A DNA stretch of 64,000 nt from Agelas oroides (GCA_949130485.1 CASBWJ010000007.1:1-64000), one strand, 5' to 3'; shown: positions 13,296 through 27,000, numbered from the stretch's first letter. Made by a program: numbers and translations. The notes: generated by a model not told the origin, from the sequence alone.

Positions 13296-14216
13296 CCCCA
13301 AGTGGAAAGAAAACGGTGACTTGAATGCAGTTGGACAAACCAGCTTGTCCTGCCATAAATAAGTCATTAAGCTAACCCACTAGATACACATAGTGTGGAA
13401 GCCTGGCTGGATTAGGGCAAAAGTGGAACAGCGAAAAGGGAACCAGAGTTAGGTGCACAATCCAGCTTCTAGCCATTGCATGTAGAGTGAAGTGAAGCTT
13501 ACTTGCTATTGCATGAACACTGTATGTCTAAGACCTACAATGAATGGGTGCTAATTGGTGTGTTTGAAGCCATGTAGAGGCAAGATGATACAAAAGCAGC
13601 CAACTTACTGGGCAGAAGGTGGTCATGCTATTCTGTATCTGAGTTGTGTAAGAGCTAAGAACACGTACCATGCAAAGCCTATAAGAGATGTCGGTCAGTG
13701 TTGTAAAGAAGCACCGTTCCTATCAAAAGCACTGGAGGCATGGGATGTGCTGCAGTGCAGGAATCCAGTAGCTAAGTGTGCACTTCACTGAAGTGTCCAA
13801 GTGACTTGTAGTTCAGGGTGGCTGTACTGTATCGGTAGTCTGCAATGTACTACCTTAGCCTTTATACAAGGCTCCAGAGCTGCAAGAAGTTTGTGTGGTC
13901 ACTGAAGTGTCATCATAACAGTGGTTTAAAAAATCTGCTTTTCTCATCTTTAGCAAATGTAAGTACCTTCATGCTAAGATAGTTAGTTTGGCCACTGTAA
14001 AATCCTGTGTCACCATAGGTCCCATTTCGTGATGGCAAATGTTTGGCCCTATATAGCCTCAATAGATTACCTCTCAGCCATAGCACTTTAACCAAAGATA
14101 CTTCAATGACAACTGTATCTAGCTGTGGTGTCAAACTTCTGTATGTCCTCTCAGCTCAGGCTTGGAAAGACAGGCTAAAACATTGGACATACATGTGCAC
14201 TTTTGTAGCTTTTCAT
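13296..14216. mobile_element. R3 family element, copy 1 (internal inversion relative to copy 2)
   Basis: The left end CTGCACCCCAAGTGGAAAG is the reverse complement of the right end of copy 2 at about 55985-56020. The middle block (13470-13900, from AGCCATTGCATGTAGAGTGA) runs in the same direction as in copy 2, while the right block (13930-14215) is inverted. The right terminus is missing. It sits in the intergenic region upstream of the second gene. Confidence 0.65.
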
Positions 14217-14279
14217 TCATTCATTACTATAATTATATAACACAGCAAGAAAAAGCAAAGTGCACAAGTTGTACACGTC

Positions 14280-14525
14280 CAAAGTGATGCACAAAGTGCC
14301 AAGAAATTGTGACACTACGTGCATCTCCAAGTATAGTGTGCAAGAAAGTGCACAAGAAATTGTGACACTACGTGCATCTCAGAATAGTGTGCAAGAAAGT
14401 GCACAAGAAATTGTGACACTACGTACATCTCCAAGTATAGTGTGCAAGAAAGTGTACAAGAAATTGTGACACTACGTGCATCTCCAAGTATAGTGTGCAA
14501 GAAAGTGCACAAGAAATTGTAATTG
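14280..14525. repeat. About 53-bp tandem repeat, about 4.5 copies
   Basis: The unit contains GTGCAAGAAAGTGCACAAGA, ATTGTGACACTACGTGCATC and TCCAAGTATA. One copy is about 3 bp shorter. It lies in the intergenic stretch between the phosphatase stop (14987) and the start of the second gene. Confidence 0.85.
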
Positions 14526-14986
14526 TAGTGCACAACTTGGAAACTCTGGGAAACTGCCCTCTTTCTTAATTGCTGTGTAATTTAGATAACAGTAGCAGAT
14601 GGCACCCTGGTAGGGTGAACAACTGTAGCATGCTTCCCTGCTGGATCTCTAACATATGTGTAGCAGTGCTGTCCTTAATCCTATCTCAATCAACTGTAGG
14701 TTAGTGAACATTCCATTAACCAAGTGTTTAAATTCAAATTCAGGCTGTGAGACTAAAATACTGTGGTCATCACCTGGCTCCCAAAACCTGAAACATGGTT
14801 CAACATGCAAGTAAATAAGATGTAATGTGCATGGTGAAAATCAGCATGAAAGCTCAACTATATAGAAGTAGTAGAACATCAGATTCTAAAATGACAACCA
14901 GAAAAAAAAAAGCTGCAAATATCTACAAATATCTACTGTGTGTACACCACCAGCTACTACAATCATAACAAACCAATACAATTTAA

Positions 14987-15070
14987 TTAAACCATGTCCT
15001 TAAAATTGGCATAGTTCTCAAACTTATCCACATAATCAGCCAGCACTTCATGGCAGAATGCATACTGGTC
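14987..15070 (-). CDS. Receptor PTP exon 38: C-terminus and stop
   Basis: 84 bp, phase 0, acceptor CCCACAG. It encodes [20 protein letters not shown] and seven more residues before TAA at 14987-14989. This matches the last helix (QY.FC...L.Y...) of receptor PTP D2 domains. No clear AATAAA was located downstream. Confidence 0.88.
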   Translation of the reverse strand, partial: DQYAFCHEVLADYVDKFENYANFKDMV

Positions 15071-18000
15071 CTGTGGGAGAGCATGATAAAACTGTGATTG
15101 CTATGTTTCATGCTAGTCCTCCCCTCCCAACTCAAGTTTCACACTAGTCTTAACATGATGAAAAAATGTGGGCTTTGGGTATTTGATGTTTGCATTGGCA
15201 AGGGATGAGGCCTGTAGTTTAGGCTTTCACAATGGGAGAAGTAAGATATCTCCCCCAGTTAGTGTGCAGTACCTGCCAGTGTAAGTTATGTAAAATCACC
15301 AGGAAGGTCATATCAGTCTGGTTGATGAAAATTAGGTAGACTATGTTATTATGCTAGATCTATTTCCCACTGCATGGTCCTGAAGTGTGGCTCACACTTG
15401 CTTGGCTTGACCTACTTTGTGAGATCTTGTATAGTTAAAGGAATTTTATAGTATGTTCCATGGCATTGGTGTAGCACTTAGGGCAAGATGTCTGTACAGG
15501 TTGTTGTAGTTTCTCTACCATGATTAAGAGTACCATAAAGCACTAGTTAATAGTTGAAGGATCTGAGATTTTGGTACTCTCGTGGTCATCAAGACTGGTC
15601 AGTATGCTCTACATAGAGCAAGAGATCAATAGCCCATATGTATGACTTGTTATAATAGCTTGATCACAGCAGCCTTCCATACCGCAAAGGAATCTGAGGG
15701 ATCATAGTGGCTTATCAATGCTGCCCACTAATGTGATCATGGCACTGTTAAAGTTTGTAGCATTATATAGTGTACCAAAATTCCATGACTGGACTACACT
15801 GTATAATAATATGGTGAGTGTATGCAAAAATGTCCAACCCCTTACATCTTGTGGCACAAGTCCAGCACGTTGTATGCGTGCTGACTTAATGGACTGGAAG
15901 ATGTCTACCACACCCTCAGTTTTCAGCCGTTCTAGCTGGGAGTGGATACAGATGAAAGCCCCAGTGCGGCCAACACCATCACTGAGTAAAGGTACAGTGG
16001 TGTGTGTGTGTGCATGTGTGTGTGTGTGTGTGTGTGCATGTGTGTGTGTATGTGTGTGCATGTGTGTGTGTGCATGTGTGTGTATGTGTGTGTATATGTG
16101 TGAAACAGCTAACATCGAAACATCTATGGAATTTTGAATTTAATAGCAATCCAGAAGCTTCGAGATCTACTATACCCAGTAGCTTTCCATTTTTTGGTTT
16201 ACTTTGTCAATGTGCAGTAAATGCATTCCTCTAGAAAGAAAATGCACCAGCATCACACAAATTTTTGGACCTTACAAAGTCTAACTGACCTCATCAAATT
16301 CAATCAGGCAGAAACAGTATTCACATGGAGCAGAAACAATCATTCAATTACAGGATTTCTTAGGATGGAAGTGTGCTTGAGGGTACTAAAACTATTAGCA
16401 GAATAGTATAAGGAGAGGGCTATACCTGTTCACAGCATTGAGATCATTGGCAAGCAATAACTGGCACCCATTGCTCCTATGCTATTTTCAGTTCTATTCT
16501 CCGCTATTCAATTAATATTGAACAGCAATAGCCACACTCAACTGGAAGAAACACTTGAGTTACAAGTGATGAAAGCTGGGGGTGATGAAAGCTGGGATGT
16601 AAGAGCCCGGGAACAAGTGATGAAAGCCGGCGGTGTAAGAGCCCAGGAACAAGTGATGAAAGCCGGGGGTGTAAGAGCCCAGGAACAAGTGATGAAAGCT
16701 GGGAGTGTAAGAGCCCGGGAACAAGTGATGAAAGCTGGGGGTGTAAGAGCCCGGAAAGAAGTGAAAGAAGCTGGGGGTATAAGAGCCCAGGGACAAGTGA
16801 TGAAAGCTGGGGGTGTAAGAGCTCGGGAACAAGTGATGAAAGCTGGGGGTGTAAGAGCTCGGGAACAAGTGATGAAAGCTGGGAGTGTAAGAGCCCGCTT
16901 ATTGAATAAGTGCAATTTAGAATTCATTGGCATATATTAACTGTTGTTTTCTCACTTGCACATCACAGTGATGGTTCGATTGCCAGTATTCATCTGAGTC
17001 TTCATCAGTAGGTCTATCATCTCAATCAGGCCACCAGCAGCAGGGGGTTTGCCAGTTTCTGGCCACTCAGTGTGGTGGAACTGTGTCACCTGAAAGCCTT
17101 CAGTTGGGGAACCCTGACTCTAAGGGGAAAAAGTAGCACACAGAAATTTGACCACATTCTCTCCATAAATTACTTAGTCCCCTTCTTCAAACAGTTGCTG
17201 GCCTTGTTTAAAGACTGGATACAAGTTCAGTGTTTATGGCAATACCAGCAAACACTGAGCTGCAATTGAATGCTGCACACTCTCATGGCTACTACCAGTT
17301 GGGTGGATGTGGCTTTTTGGGGCTTATATTTGTGTCTATAGTTAGTAATAAAATTAATACTTCTGGAGTCAGAATTATCAATAACAATACAAAGTAACAA
17401 TAAACAACAATTTAAATATGTATGCTTCAATTTTGAAGTTTAATGCAGAGTATTAGCACAAGCAAACCTTGTCCTCCTGCAAGTTGAACTTTCTCACAAT
17501 AAAGTCACCATAGGCTGCCTTGGATTGCATCGTGACAATGATCTTCCCATACTTTATCGTCTCCTCCTCCTTGGTGGGCCAGTATGGGTAGGAGGTCTCC
17601 TGGTTATCCTCCATCATGTTGCACAGCATCACAATTGACTTGCTCTTAAACTCCCAGATCATCCGCCAAAAGTCTTTCACAGTAGTCTGGAGTGGTGCCT
17701 GAGTGGCTATGTAGGCATTTCGATGTTTGTAGCCCTATAGACAGAGAAATATGTCTTGATATAACTTCTATATGAATATTGTGGCGAATGAGATGCTATA
17801 ACCTGGAAGGACGCATCCTCCATGTGCCCACCTTATAATTAATACATTCCATACTGCAAGTAAACTGAATGTGGTAAAGTCCTACAAACTAGAGTTTAAC
17901 GTACATCCACAAAGCTGGCATTGATGTATTCAGAGCCATCCTCTGCAGTTGGCCTCAGGCGTGCTCGAGACATGTTGTCTAGAGGATCAAATAGGAAGTT

Positions 18001-21000
18001 CTTGTAAGTTCCGCTTATGTACCACTGATCCTGTAGTAACATACATGGTAGTTTGTCTGGGTAGCGGTTCTTTTCTCTGTTATAGTGTTCCTGAGCATCA
18101 CTGAAGTCTCCCTCCTCTGGCTGCCTACTCACCTGATCTAGAAGCTATAAACACGATTCAAAGTCACAATACAATATGCAAGTATAAAGTATTGACAAGA
18201 AGCTAACAGTGACTGCAGAACAAGGCCAAGTTCTATAATCTATTTCTACCTTGAACTGTTCAGCAAATCCAGTGATGCCCTTTCCAGGGACAATCTTCCT
18301 CAACCGGTTCACCTTAACCCTCAGGCCAGCAGCCGGGATGTCTGTCTCTCCACAAGTAATGAGTTCATCAAGTGCATCATGTATGAAGATGTACTGGGGC
18401 TGCATGTGTGGGCACATGTATCTTCATTTGAACAGTAGCTATGTCTCAAAAAAGCAACACAGTGTATGGTAACTTACCTGTGTTTGCACCATCAAAACCC
18501 TTTTGGTTCTCATATTATGTAGGAATTCGTACACATTCACTGTGTCCTCAGCCTTCATCCTTTCGAGCATGCTGTCCAGCAGGATGAAGGTGCCTGTCCT
18601 ACCCACACCAGCACTGCAGTGCACCAGCAAGGGGTAGCCATCATCCTTGTTGTGTCCCTTCTGTACTCGACGGATGAATGCAGTGAGGGAAGTGGCGAAC
18701 TTGGGCACTCCATGATCAGGCCAGGAGGTGAAGTGATAGTGGGTCACCCTCAGTGGTTCAGCATCAGGATTTTCAATCTGTAAGGTGAAGAAAACAATGA
18801 GAATTAACACAAGATTTGTTAGTCGGTTCAACTTATACTTACACTTTTGACAGTGAAGATGTGAACATCAAAGTCAGCAAGAGGCAACACGGAGGTGGTA
18901 GTGATTCTTAGCTTATTATCTGGGGTCTCAAAATCATCTCCAATGTTGTCACCCCAGTATTGTTCACACTTGCGCTGCATGAAGAGATATTAAAGTTGCT
19001 GATCTACATGTATGTTAAACTAAACTGCGAGTGCTAACCCTGCCTGCTTCCATGCATTTAGTGAGCATGACAATGTTTGGAAGACGCTTCTCCCAGACCA
19101 TCCGCCAGAAGTCAGAAATGCTGTTAGGCATGGGTCCTGAAATGAGATATTGATGGATACTTCTAAGGAGTACATATATAGGTACACTTAGACACAATTA
19201 GGTGATTCTCAATAGATACAGTGCATACTAATGGTCATATCACTCCTTCATTAGGTTATCACAGGTTAAGCATATGTTGGTGTTACAAATGTTTGTCTCA
19301 TTATGTTGCTCAGAGTAGCTAGCTGTCTATATCTGTAGTGGCAGATACAGGTAATGTGCAATATAGTTGGGTAATAAGATGTGCCGGTTACTCTCTACTG
19401 TCACCAAGAGGTAGATCATGGTTATAATCAACTACTGAGATCAGTACATGTGCAAACCTGTACTGTAGTACAGTCAGTTTGTAAATTTAGGAAAACAGAT
19501 GATAGAGCTAAATATTTTCGAGACACAACCAACCTTGTGAAGCAATGTATGCCCCCTTGCGATTATATCCCTAAATTGTGGAGTAAAATAGATCATCCGG
19601 ATGAGGAAAGAGTTGCACTAAGGTATTACCTAATACTATAGTGCATTTGCAAGCAATTGTATCTTACATCCATGATGCTGGCATTGATATAGTCTGAGCC
19701 TTCCTCTCCCGGAAGTTCATTCAGTTTTACTCGACAATAGTCATCTGTGAAACCAGCAAGAAAATAACATCTACACCTGTGCCTGGATGGTAAATCCTTG
19801 AACAATGGAAAGTTTATCTGCAAAATATTGGATACATACAGCAGTGTATATGCAGTGAAAGTTATGTGGCTGTCAGAACAATAAAAAAACAAAGAAAATG
19901 AACAGCACTGAAGTGCAGAACCCTCGGCGCAAGCTATATGGTAAGTGTTTATGCTTGCCATATGTGTTCGGTTCTGTTCTTGCCTGTGCAAAGTCCGCTC
20001 ACGTGTTTCAGAAGCTCTCTTACTCGCTTTGCGGACTTTGTCTCTCTCTCAAGTTCCTCACTAATAACTCTTCCTCAGACAGTAGGCCTAAGGCTTTTCT
20101 ACGTTTCACTGCGTTCTCAGGCTCCCCAACAGCAGTACACCGTGCTTTCCTTTTCTTCGATGCGAAGGCATGGCCAGTCACAAACTGATCTCTTCACGTG
20201 CACTACGGTATTACACTGTGGGCATACCTTTCTCAGACGCATAGACCTATTGCACTCCATTGCATGCACTACGGTATTACACTGTGGGCATACCTTTCTC
20301 AGACGCATAGACCTATTGCACTCTGTTGCATGCACTACAGTATTACACTGTCGGCATACCTTTCTGAACCTCTCGTAAAAGATAGTCGCAAACGTCTAAG
20401 TTTGACGGAAAACTGAAACAACAATACTGCGTACTCAAAGTTACTGTGATCACACATTACCGTTATGTACGTGTTACGGAGAGGTATATGGAAACATTGC
20501 AAGTGAAGAAAATGGCTGACTTAGTCGGGGTAAGTTTATAACGCTTCTAACTTTTGAACTAAGCAGTTTTAGAGAAAACGGCTTTTTAGTTTTACTGCGT
20601 TTTCCGCGCTGTAGCCGCTGATACCTCTCGTTGGATGCCTAAAAGCGCGAGAAGGCAGAATAGAGAAAACGGACACACAGACACACACACACACAGACAC
20701 AGGACAACTACTGTAACCCTCCTCGCGCATGCGCGCCGAGGGTTAATAATACTGAGGTTTTACAGATACATAGGTTAGCTATGCAGCTCAGTCTTATGCA
20801 CAAATGCTACAGCCTCAGGGCAGGTGTCCCCTTTGTCTGCCGAGAGATGTCCATGATTGCCATCAAAGGCTTAGTAGTGCCTTTGATCTTCTTTTGTTCT
20901 CTAATCACAACCCTAACCCTAACCCCACACATGTATATCCTCACCACACATCACAACAGAGAGTTAATTTTGAGTAACATATAGGAGACCAATACACTTA

Positions 21001-24000
21001 CATGGGAAGATGTTAGCAAACCGGTTCTTTGCTCTGTTGAAAGGTAGCTTTGCCACTTCATGGGAAGCTAAGGGATCTGATCCCAGGGACTGGAAGGATA
21101 ACAATTTGGGAATGTTTTGTACGATCCAATCCTGTCCGCAGTGCACAGTACACACATCTGTACCTGGTACTCAATCTCAAAGCCTCTGTCTCTTTCTGCA
21201 TGCATTTGCTGTACATGGTCTCTGAAACTGATGACACTGATTGGCTTCATTCGATCAGTCACTGTTGATTGAGGAAATGAAACATAACAATTGGGTGAAT
21301 ACTAGTCTGGTATAGATACTTCTTAGAAAATGGTGAACTTTCTCCTGGTATGACTTGTGAACACCACTGAGCCTTTTTGCATGTTGTTGTGGTAATTAAC
21401 GTCACTTGTGGACCAACTCACAACATGGTGTAGAGCTGCTGGAAGCAAGTTGAGAATTGTTAGCTGTGCGTAACATTTTTTTAGAAATCAGGAAACACTG
21501 TAGCTACAATGTAGTGTACTTTGAGGTTTCTGTGTGCTCTTTTGTAGGTCTACAACCAACCAAAGCAACAGTTAATCTAAACTGCAATTCAGTGTGGGAA
21601 CAAGAATGCATATAAGATGAATGCGGATAGCACTAAGTCAGGCAAGTCAGCTGAAGGTTCGGCTATGGCCGGACTAGCTGGACTGGTTCTGGCTCCTATG
21701 CAGTGTATTAAACTCACATACACCAGCCACGTTCTAGCTGACCAATTGTATGTAGCTGTCTAGTTAGCTGGTTGGTCATTGGATCTTGTGTGTGAGGAAT
21801 AATTGCACATCTCCACAGCTGAAGATAAAAAATGGAGTCACCAGTCTGTAAGCAAACCGATCCATCTCTAGCTGCCTTTTATGCGACAACCATCACATTT
21901 AAGCTTACATACATACATACAGCCATTAGGGTAAATCAGTGTGTTAGACCTAACCCTCAGTAGACAGCAGAAGAATTGGTGCTGACTCCTCAACAGTTCC
22001 ATCTGCCTGATTTTCATCTGCAGCTTCATTTTTCTTGTTTCGAATGCTAGACATGAGTGGTCGGATGGAACCTGACTTCTCTGGCTTGCTTTTCCCTGTC
22101 ATCTCATACATCTCTTTTGTCTTGATGGATACCCCACCTTTATGTCGTGACCTGAGACAGACAGAAGTCAATGAAACAAATCAAGTGTATATAGTGCAAT
22201 GTGTTTAATGTTTTTCAGTATCCCTTCGTCTAAGCGAGTAAAACTACCTCAAATTTTGGCATGGGATATAGGGTTTAAATACGGACTCACTATACAAAAC
22301 CAGATTGGTAGTACACATTTCAGTGATCACAACTAAACTAGACTTACTTGTACAGAAAGTAGGCTATGACCACCACAATGACAATGACGATAAGAGCAAC
22401 AACAAGTGCTGCAACTACCCCAGCAATGGCTGCACCACTTCCTCCAGGTGGAGACATAGGCTCTGGCTGCACACGTGTTGGTGGTGACACTGGGAAGAGG
22501 CAATAGCAAGTGCGTACATTAGTTGGTCTCAGATCATGAGATAAAGTGGTTTAGTGAAGTATACACTTCATGCTTCATCTCATTACATAAATACAGCGGA
22601 ACCCCTCTTAGACCACTCATGAATAATTAATGAACCCATAAGCTTTGATGTTCTAGTATTTATATTCACTAAAATACCCCAGAGCAACTTAAACACCTCT
22701 CCCAGAGGTGTTTAAGTTGTATATATATAGGATGCAAACCGTGACAATTTGAAAGCTCAATAATATCAGAGTAAACATACAACAGGGCAAGAAGATGAAA
22801 AAACAGTTAAGAATGCATGTGAAAGTTCAAAGTGAAATGTAACGATCCAGCAAAGTTAAGAACAGGCTGTGTGTTCTCGTTTCCAGCAGGCATTGCTTTT
22901 TCAGATCCCACTACCTCATGCTCTTCCTTCAGCTTCTTTGCAGTTGGTAGCTGGTCATTTAGAAGTGAGCATATTCAGATTATCAGTAACCCTCTTATAA
23001 GAGCGTACACCAGCTACACTCCGATGACCCGTTCTTTCATCTACCCCAGCATCAAAAAGCCTGGTTGCAGCCGTTGTATGCAGAGAATGATTTGTAAAAA
23101 ATCCTGGTATTTCTGCATGTTCAAAGAGACGACAAATGGTACTTCCCAAACGATTGTGTCAAAGGGGAGAACACCCAAACCAAACATCAGCCTTCGGTTT
23201 TTTTAGAGCTGAACCAGGCACCTTTCAGGGTTCCCTTCATTCGCATAATGAATCACCTCCTTGTTCTCGACTTTTCGATGCTGAATACCCCCCTGATTAG
23301 TCTTGGAGATATCCTCACGATAGATGAGGTAAGTGGTTCCTCCAACTGGCTCCACTAGCTCTATCTGTGCTGGATGGTACCTGAGACGTCGATGCTCCTC
23401 TCCACTTCTCAATGCAAAACACATGCCGATGTAGAAGACAACAGTATCAATCAAAGCTTGCGGGGAGTGATCACCCAGTAGTCCCTTTTCCCACAAAATA
23501 TCTTCGTGTTCTTTGGTAATTGGCTGTGCCTTCTTTGGCATGTACTTTCCACTCGCTTGTAGTTCTTTCATTTTCGCATCAAGGGTGCACTTAAAAGCCG
23601 AAAACTTCGGATCATTGAAAAAGTTTACATCAGCCCGATCATTCTCTCTCAACGCCCAAAGAAGTGCACAGCATATATGATATAGAGTGTTGGGAGGGTA
23701 AGGCTGACCATCCACACGCCTAGCTTCAGCTACAAACCTGCAGAGCCAAAAATTCATGTTACTGACGGTCATCCGCACGAAATCTGTTAACAGATTCTGA
23801 CTTCTCTCTTCGTCATCTCGTAAGTTGTTTCTGCAATGTTCAGCCCAGTCACTCCAAATTTTTAGGCCCCATGCGGTACTCTTCTGCGTTTTTTGGGGGA
23901 TTGCCGACTGCCGTAAATCAGTGATTTCTTTCGACGAGACGGGTTCTGCAATCGATCTTCCAATTTACTTTTTTCGATTCAGGCTCACTGCTCTCATCAG

Positions 24001-27000
24001 CACTTTCAAATTTCTGGGAAGCAGCTAGAAACAACTCATCAGTTTCTTGAAAAGCATCAGAGTCACCAGGACCAATCCCCCATCCTTCAGGCACTATATC
24101 CAGTTCGTTTGAATAACCCCCTGGACCAAAGAAGTCATCATTCTGCCACTGTTGCTGGATTTTCTTCCACAAAGAGGGGCTTATGATCTTCTCTCGGTCC
24201 ATTGTCTCTTGAACAAACAGCTCCACCAACACTAGGACTCGCAGTAGCTGCAAAACGCACTGTACGCACTGGCAGTTCAAACTGACAAAATCACATTCCT
24301 GAAAGAATCTCCATAGAGATTTCCCCACGATTTGACGTCATAGCTCGGTTACTAGGTTACACCCATGAGATTTACCCACAGTATGATGTCATAGCTCCGT
24401 TACTAGGTTACTCCTGACGACACTTTCTGGGAACTGGGTGGGTCTAAGTCAGTTAGACACCTCGTACAGGTTTCCCTTAGCCTCGTTCCCAGGCCCGTGC
24501 CCAGCTTCCCGTCGCTTGCAGTACGGTTAAGCGGGAGAGGGCCTGGTACATTTCCTCACGTGAGTGACGTCACAGACAGGGCAAATTATGCGAACGTGGG
24601 CGTCATGTAAACCACAAAAAACTTCGCTCGCACGCACGTACTGGAGCGCGACTATTCCGAGTCGAAAGATAGCAGCGCACGAAGGTGCTTTTATGTCGCT
24701 ATTCACGAGACAGTCGGGAGGACAGAGAGTTTTACCAAGCCAAAACAGTGAAGACACACACCAGCAATCAGTGAGCAATTTAGTCGTGCTTGCCCACGTT
24801 CAATTAAAGTCTTTCTACCGCCTTTCTACCCGTGACGTCACTCACGTGAGAAAATGTACCAGGCCCTCTCCCGCTTAACTGTACTGTACTGCAAGCGACG
24901 GGAAGCTGGGCGCGGGCCTGGGAACGAGGCTAGGTTTCCCTCGGTTTTGACAACCATAGCAGTTAACATAATTACCTCGGCTTCGCCTTGGTAATTATGT
25001 TAACTGCTGTGATTGTCAAAACCTCATAAAAACCTGTACTTGGTGTCTAACCTATACTTAAAGGACACCGCTGAAATAAAGACACCTCACTAATCAGGAC
25101 AAATATTTTGGTCCCAATGGTGTCCATATTAAAGAGGTTCCACTGTAGTTTCCAAGTGTAATGATTGTCTTACTGTAGAGCTTTAGTACATTTGTGTGAT
25201 TATTACAGTAGTGCCCCTAACAAGCGCCCACAGGCGCTTGCAGCTCCAGAGGTCGAAATAAGGTTTATTGAATGTCTGGTCACTATGTCCTAGCACTTTT
25301 GATGTTGAGTGGTCATATTTACAATCTGTCTGGACGTGCTTGTCACAGCCATCCAATTTTACATCTGTATATACCTTTACAATAACGACAGTATATATAA
25401 CCTTTAGCCCGACGCGCATGCGCAGAAATCAACCACGTGTTACGACAGAAATTGATTTCGATTTTGAGTCGTGTAGCTATACTTAGCTTGGTTTGAAATG
25501 AACCTACTTCACGCTGGGAATAGTGAGAAGAGAAGCCAGTAAAGTCTGAACGAGATACAACGGTGGAAAAACCGGTAGCTACTTGACATTGCATGCCAGC
25601 GTTCATGAAAATGAGATGTGAAACGACATACTGAGCGCGCGCTGTCACTAACGGAAGGTAGCGTACTTGAGGTGTAGTTTCTTGGTACTGTCTGCCTCGT
25701 CTCGTCTCTACTGGAAGCGATCCGCGCCAGTTGGGTCGGGCTTGAGACTACGAACGGTTGGTCATGCCTATCGACCACTTACATTTATGGTCGGTCATTG
25801 TAATAAAACACACGGAATTTGACCGATGACCGCATGTAATTTCGACCTCTGCAGCTCAAGCACCAAAATTTGGGGGTGGGCAGTTGCATGGAGGAAGTGC
25901 TTGAATGGTTCAACTATCCCCGTGCAAATGCCCACCTCATATTCAAAATTAGAATCAATGCTTCAAACATGCTTTGTTTTTAGCCAAACGAGGCTAGCCC
26001 AGTGGTGGATAAAGCTGCATCCTGCAAGAAAATGGACTAACATGAACTTGTTGCCAGCAGTTGTCGCTTGCAGTATGTGAATTTCATATTGCAATCGAAG
26101 AACAAGGCTATTGCGGACCGATGCGTGCAAACGTTTGCTGTCCGATGTTGTGGTGCCTGAAGCACAATCACAGTTATATGCACATGAGCTCAGTGACAAT
26201 ACAAACTGTGAAACAAACTCATGTTTGGGTTACCACACAAGAATTTTGCATGGTGGGTGGTTACACAGTGGACCTTGCCAAAAACCACAAAACTGTCAAA
26301 ATTAGGGGGCGGGCGCTTGCACAAAAATGGGCGTTTGTTCATGGCAATTTGATACAACTTCATTGATTGTTCAAGCCCAATGTTGATTAAGTGTTCCTAC
26401 TGACTTGTAAAGCATTGCAGAGGATTTGTTCAATGGTACTGTATTTCTTTTGTTGACAGTACATACCAAGGTCATTCTAGCTCACCTGGGCCAGTCCGTG
26501 TGGTCATTCCAGAGACTGTAACGTCATAGGCAACACCAGGCTGCAACCCCCCAACAACGGCGTAACTAGCACTTCCATTCACTTGCTGTGTCTGCACTTG
26601 TCTCCTGCGTCGACTGCCACTGCTAGCTTGCTGATATGTAATGATGTAGCCCCGAACAATTCCTCGGGCCTCTACCAAGTTCAGGGGGACCCAGCTGACA
26701 TTCATGGCAGTACCATTCAAGCGAATCACCTCTACATTGCGTGGTTCAATACTTGGAGCTGAAGTGGGAGAATGGTTTTATTATTGCCAGGTGAGAACCA
26801 AGGCAGTATAGCTAAGATATATGTCTGTATACATCAATGCAGCATTTTGGTATGGATGTTAGCACTTTATCAACAAAGGAGAATGGTACTGGTGACTGGG
26901 AAGATAATGTGTGATAAATCAATGATCACTGATGGAAGATCAATTTATGTACTAGACTGATTGCCCACAAAAATGAACACAAGTTAATTTATAAGTAGTT

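Larger units (their letters stand above)
12795..14986. other. Intergenic region between the phosphatase gene and the second receptor gene
   Basis: It should contain the 3' untranslated region of the phosphatase gene and the promoter of the second gene, both on the minus strand. It holds R3 copy 1 and the 53-bp tandem repeat. I found no clear TATA box or polyadenylation signal. Confidence 0.55.

Noticed and set aside
14280-14525. CRISPR-like array
   Set aside because: The units are contiguous without unique spacers and the surrounding genes are animal-like.
15702-16137. His/Thr- or Val/Cys-rich open frames over the (TG)n tract
   Set aside because: Translation of a dinucleotide repeat; the only real coding part is D2 exon 15846-15981.
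16479-16940. Open frames of 102 to 153 codons over the 36-bp minisatellite
   Set aside because: Same cause: 36 is divisible by three, and the region is intronic between two D2 exons.
20916-20935. Telomere
   Set aside because: Only about two and a half CCCTAA units in the middle of a gene.
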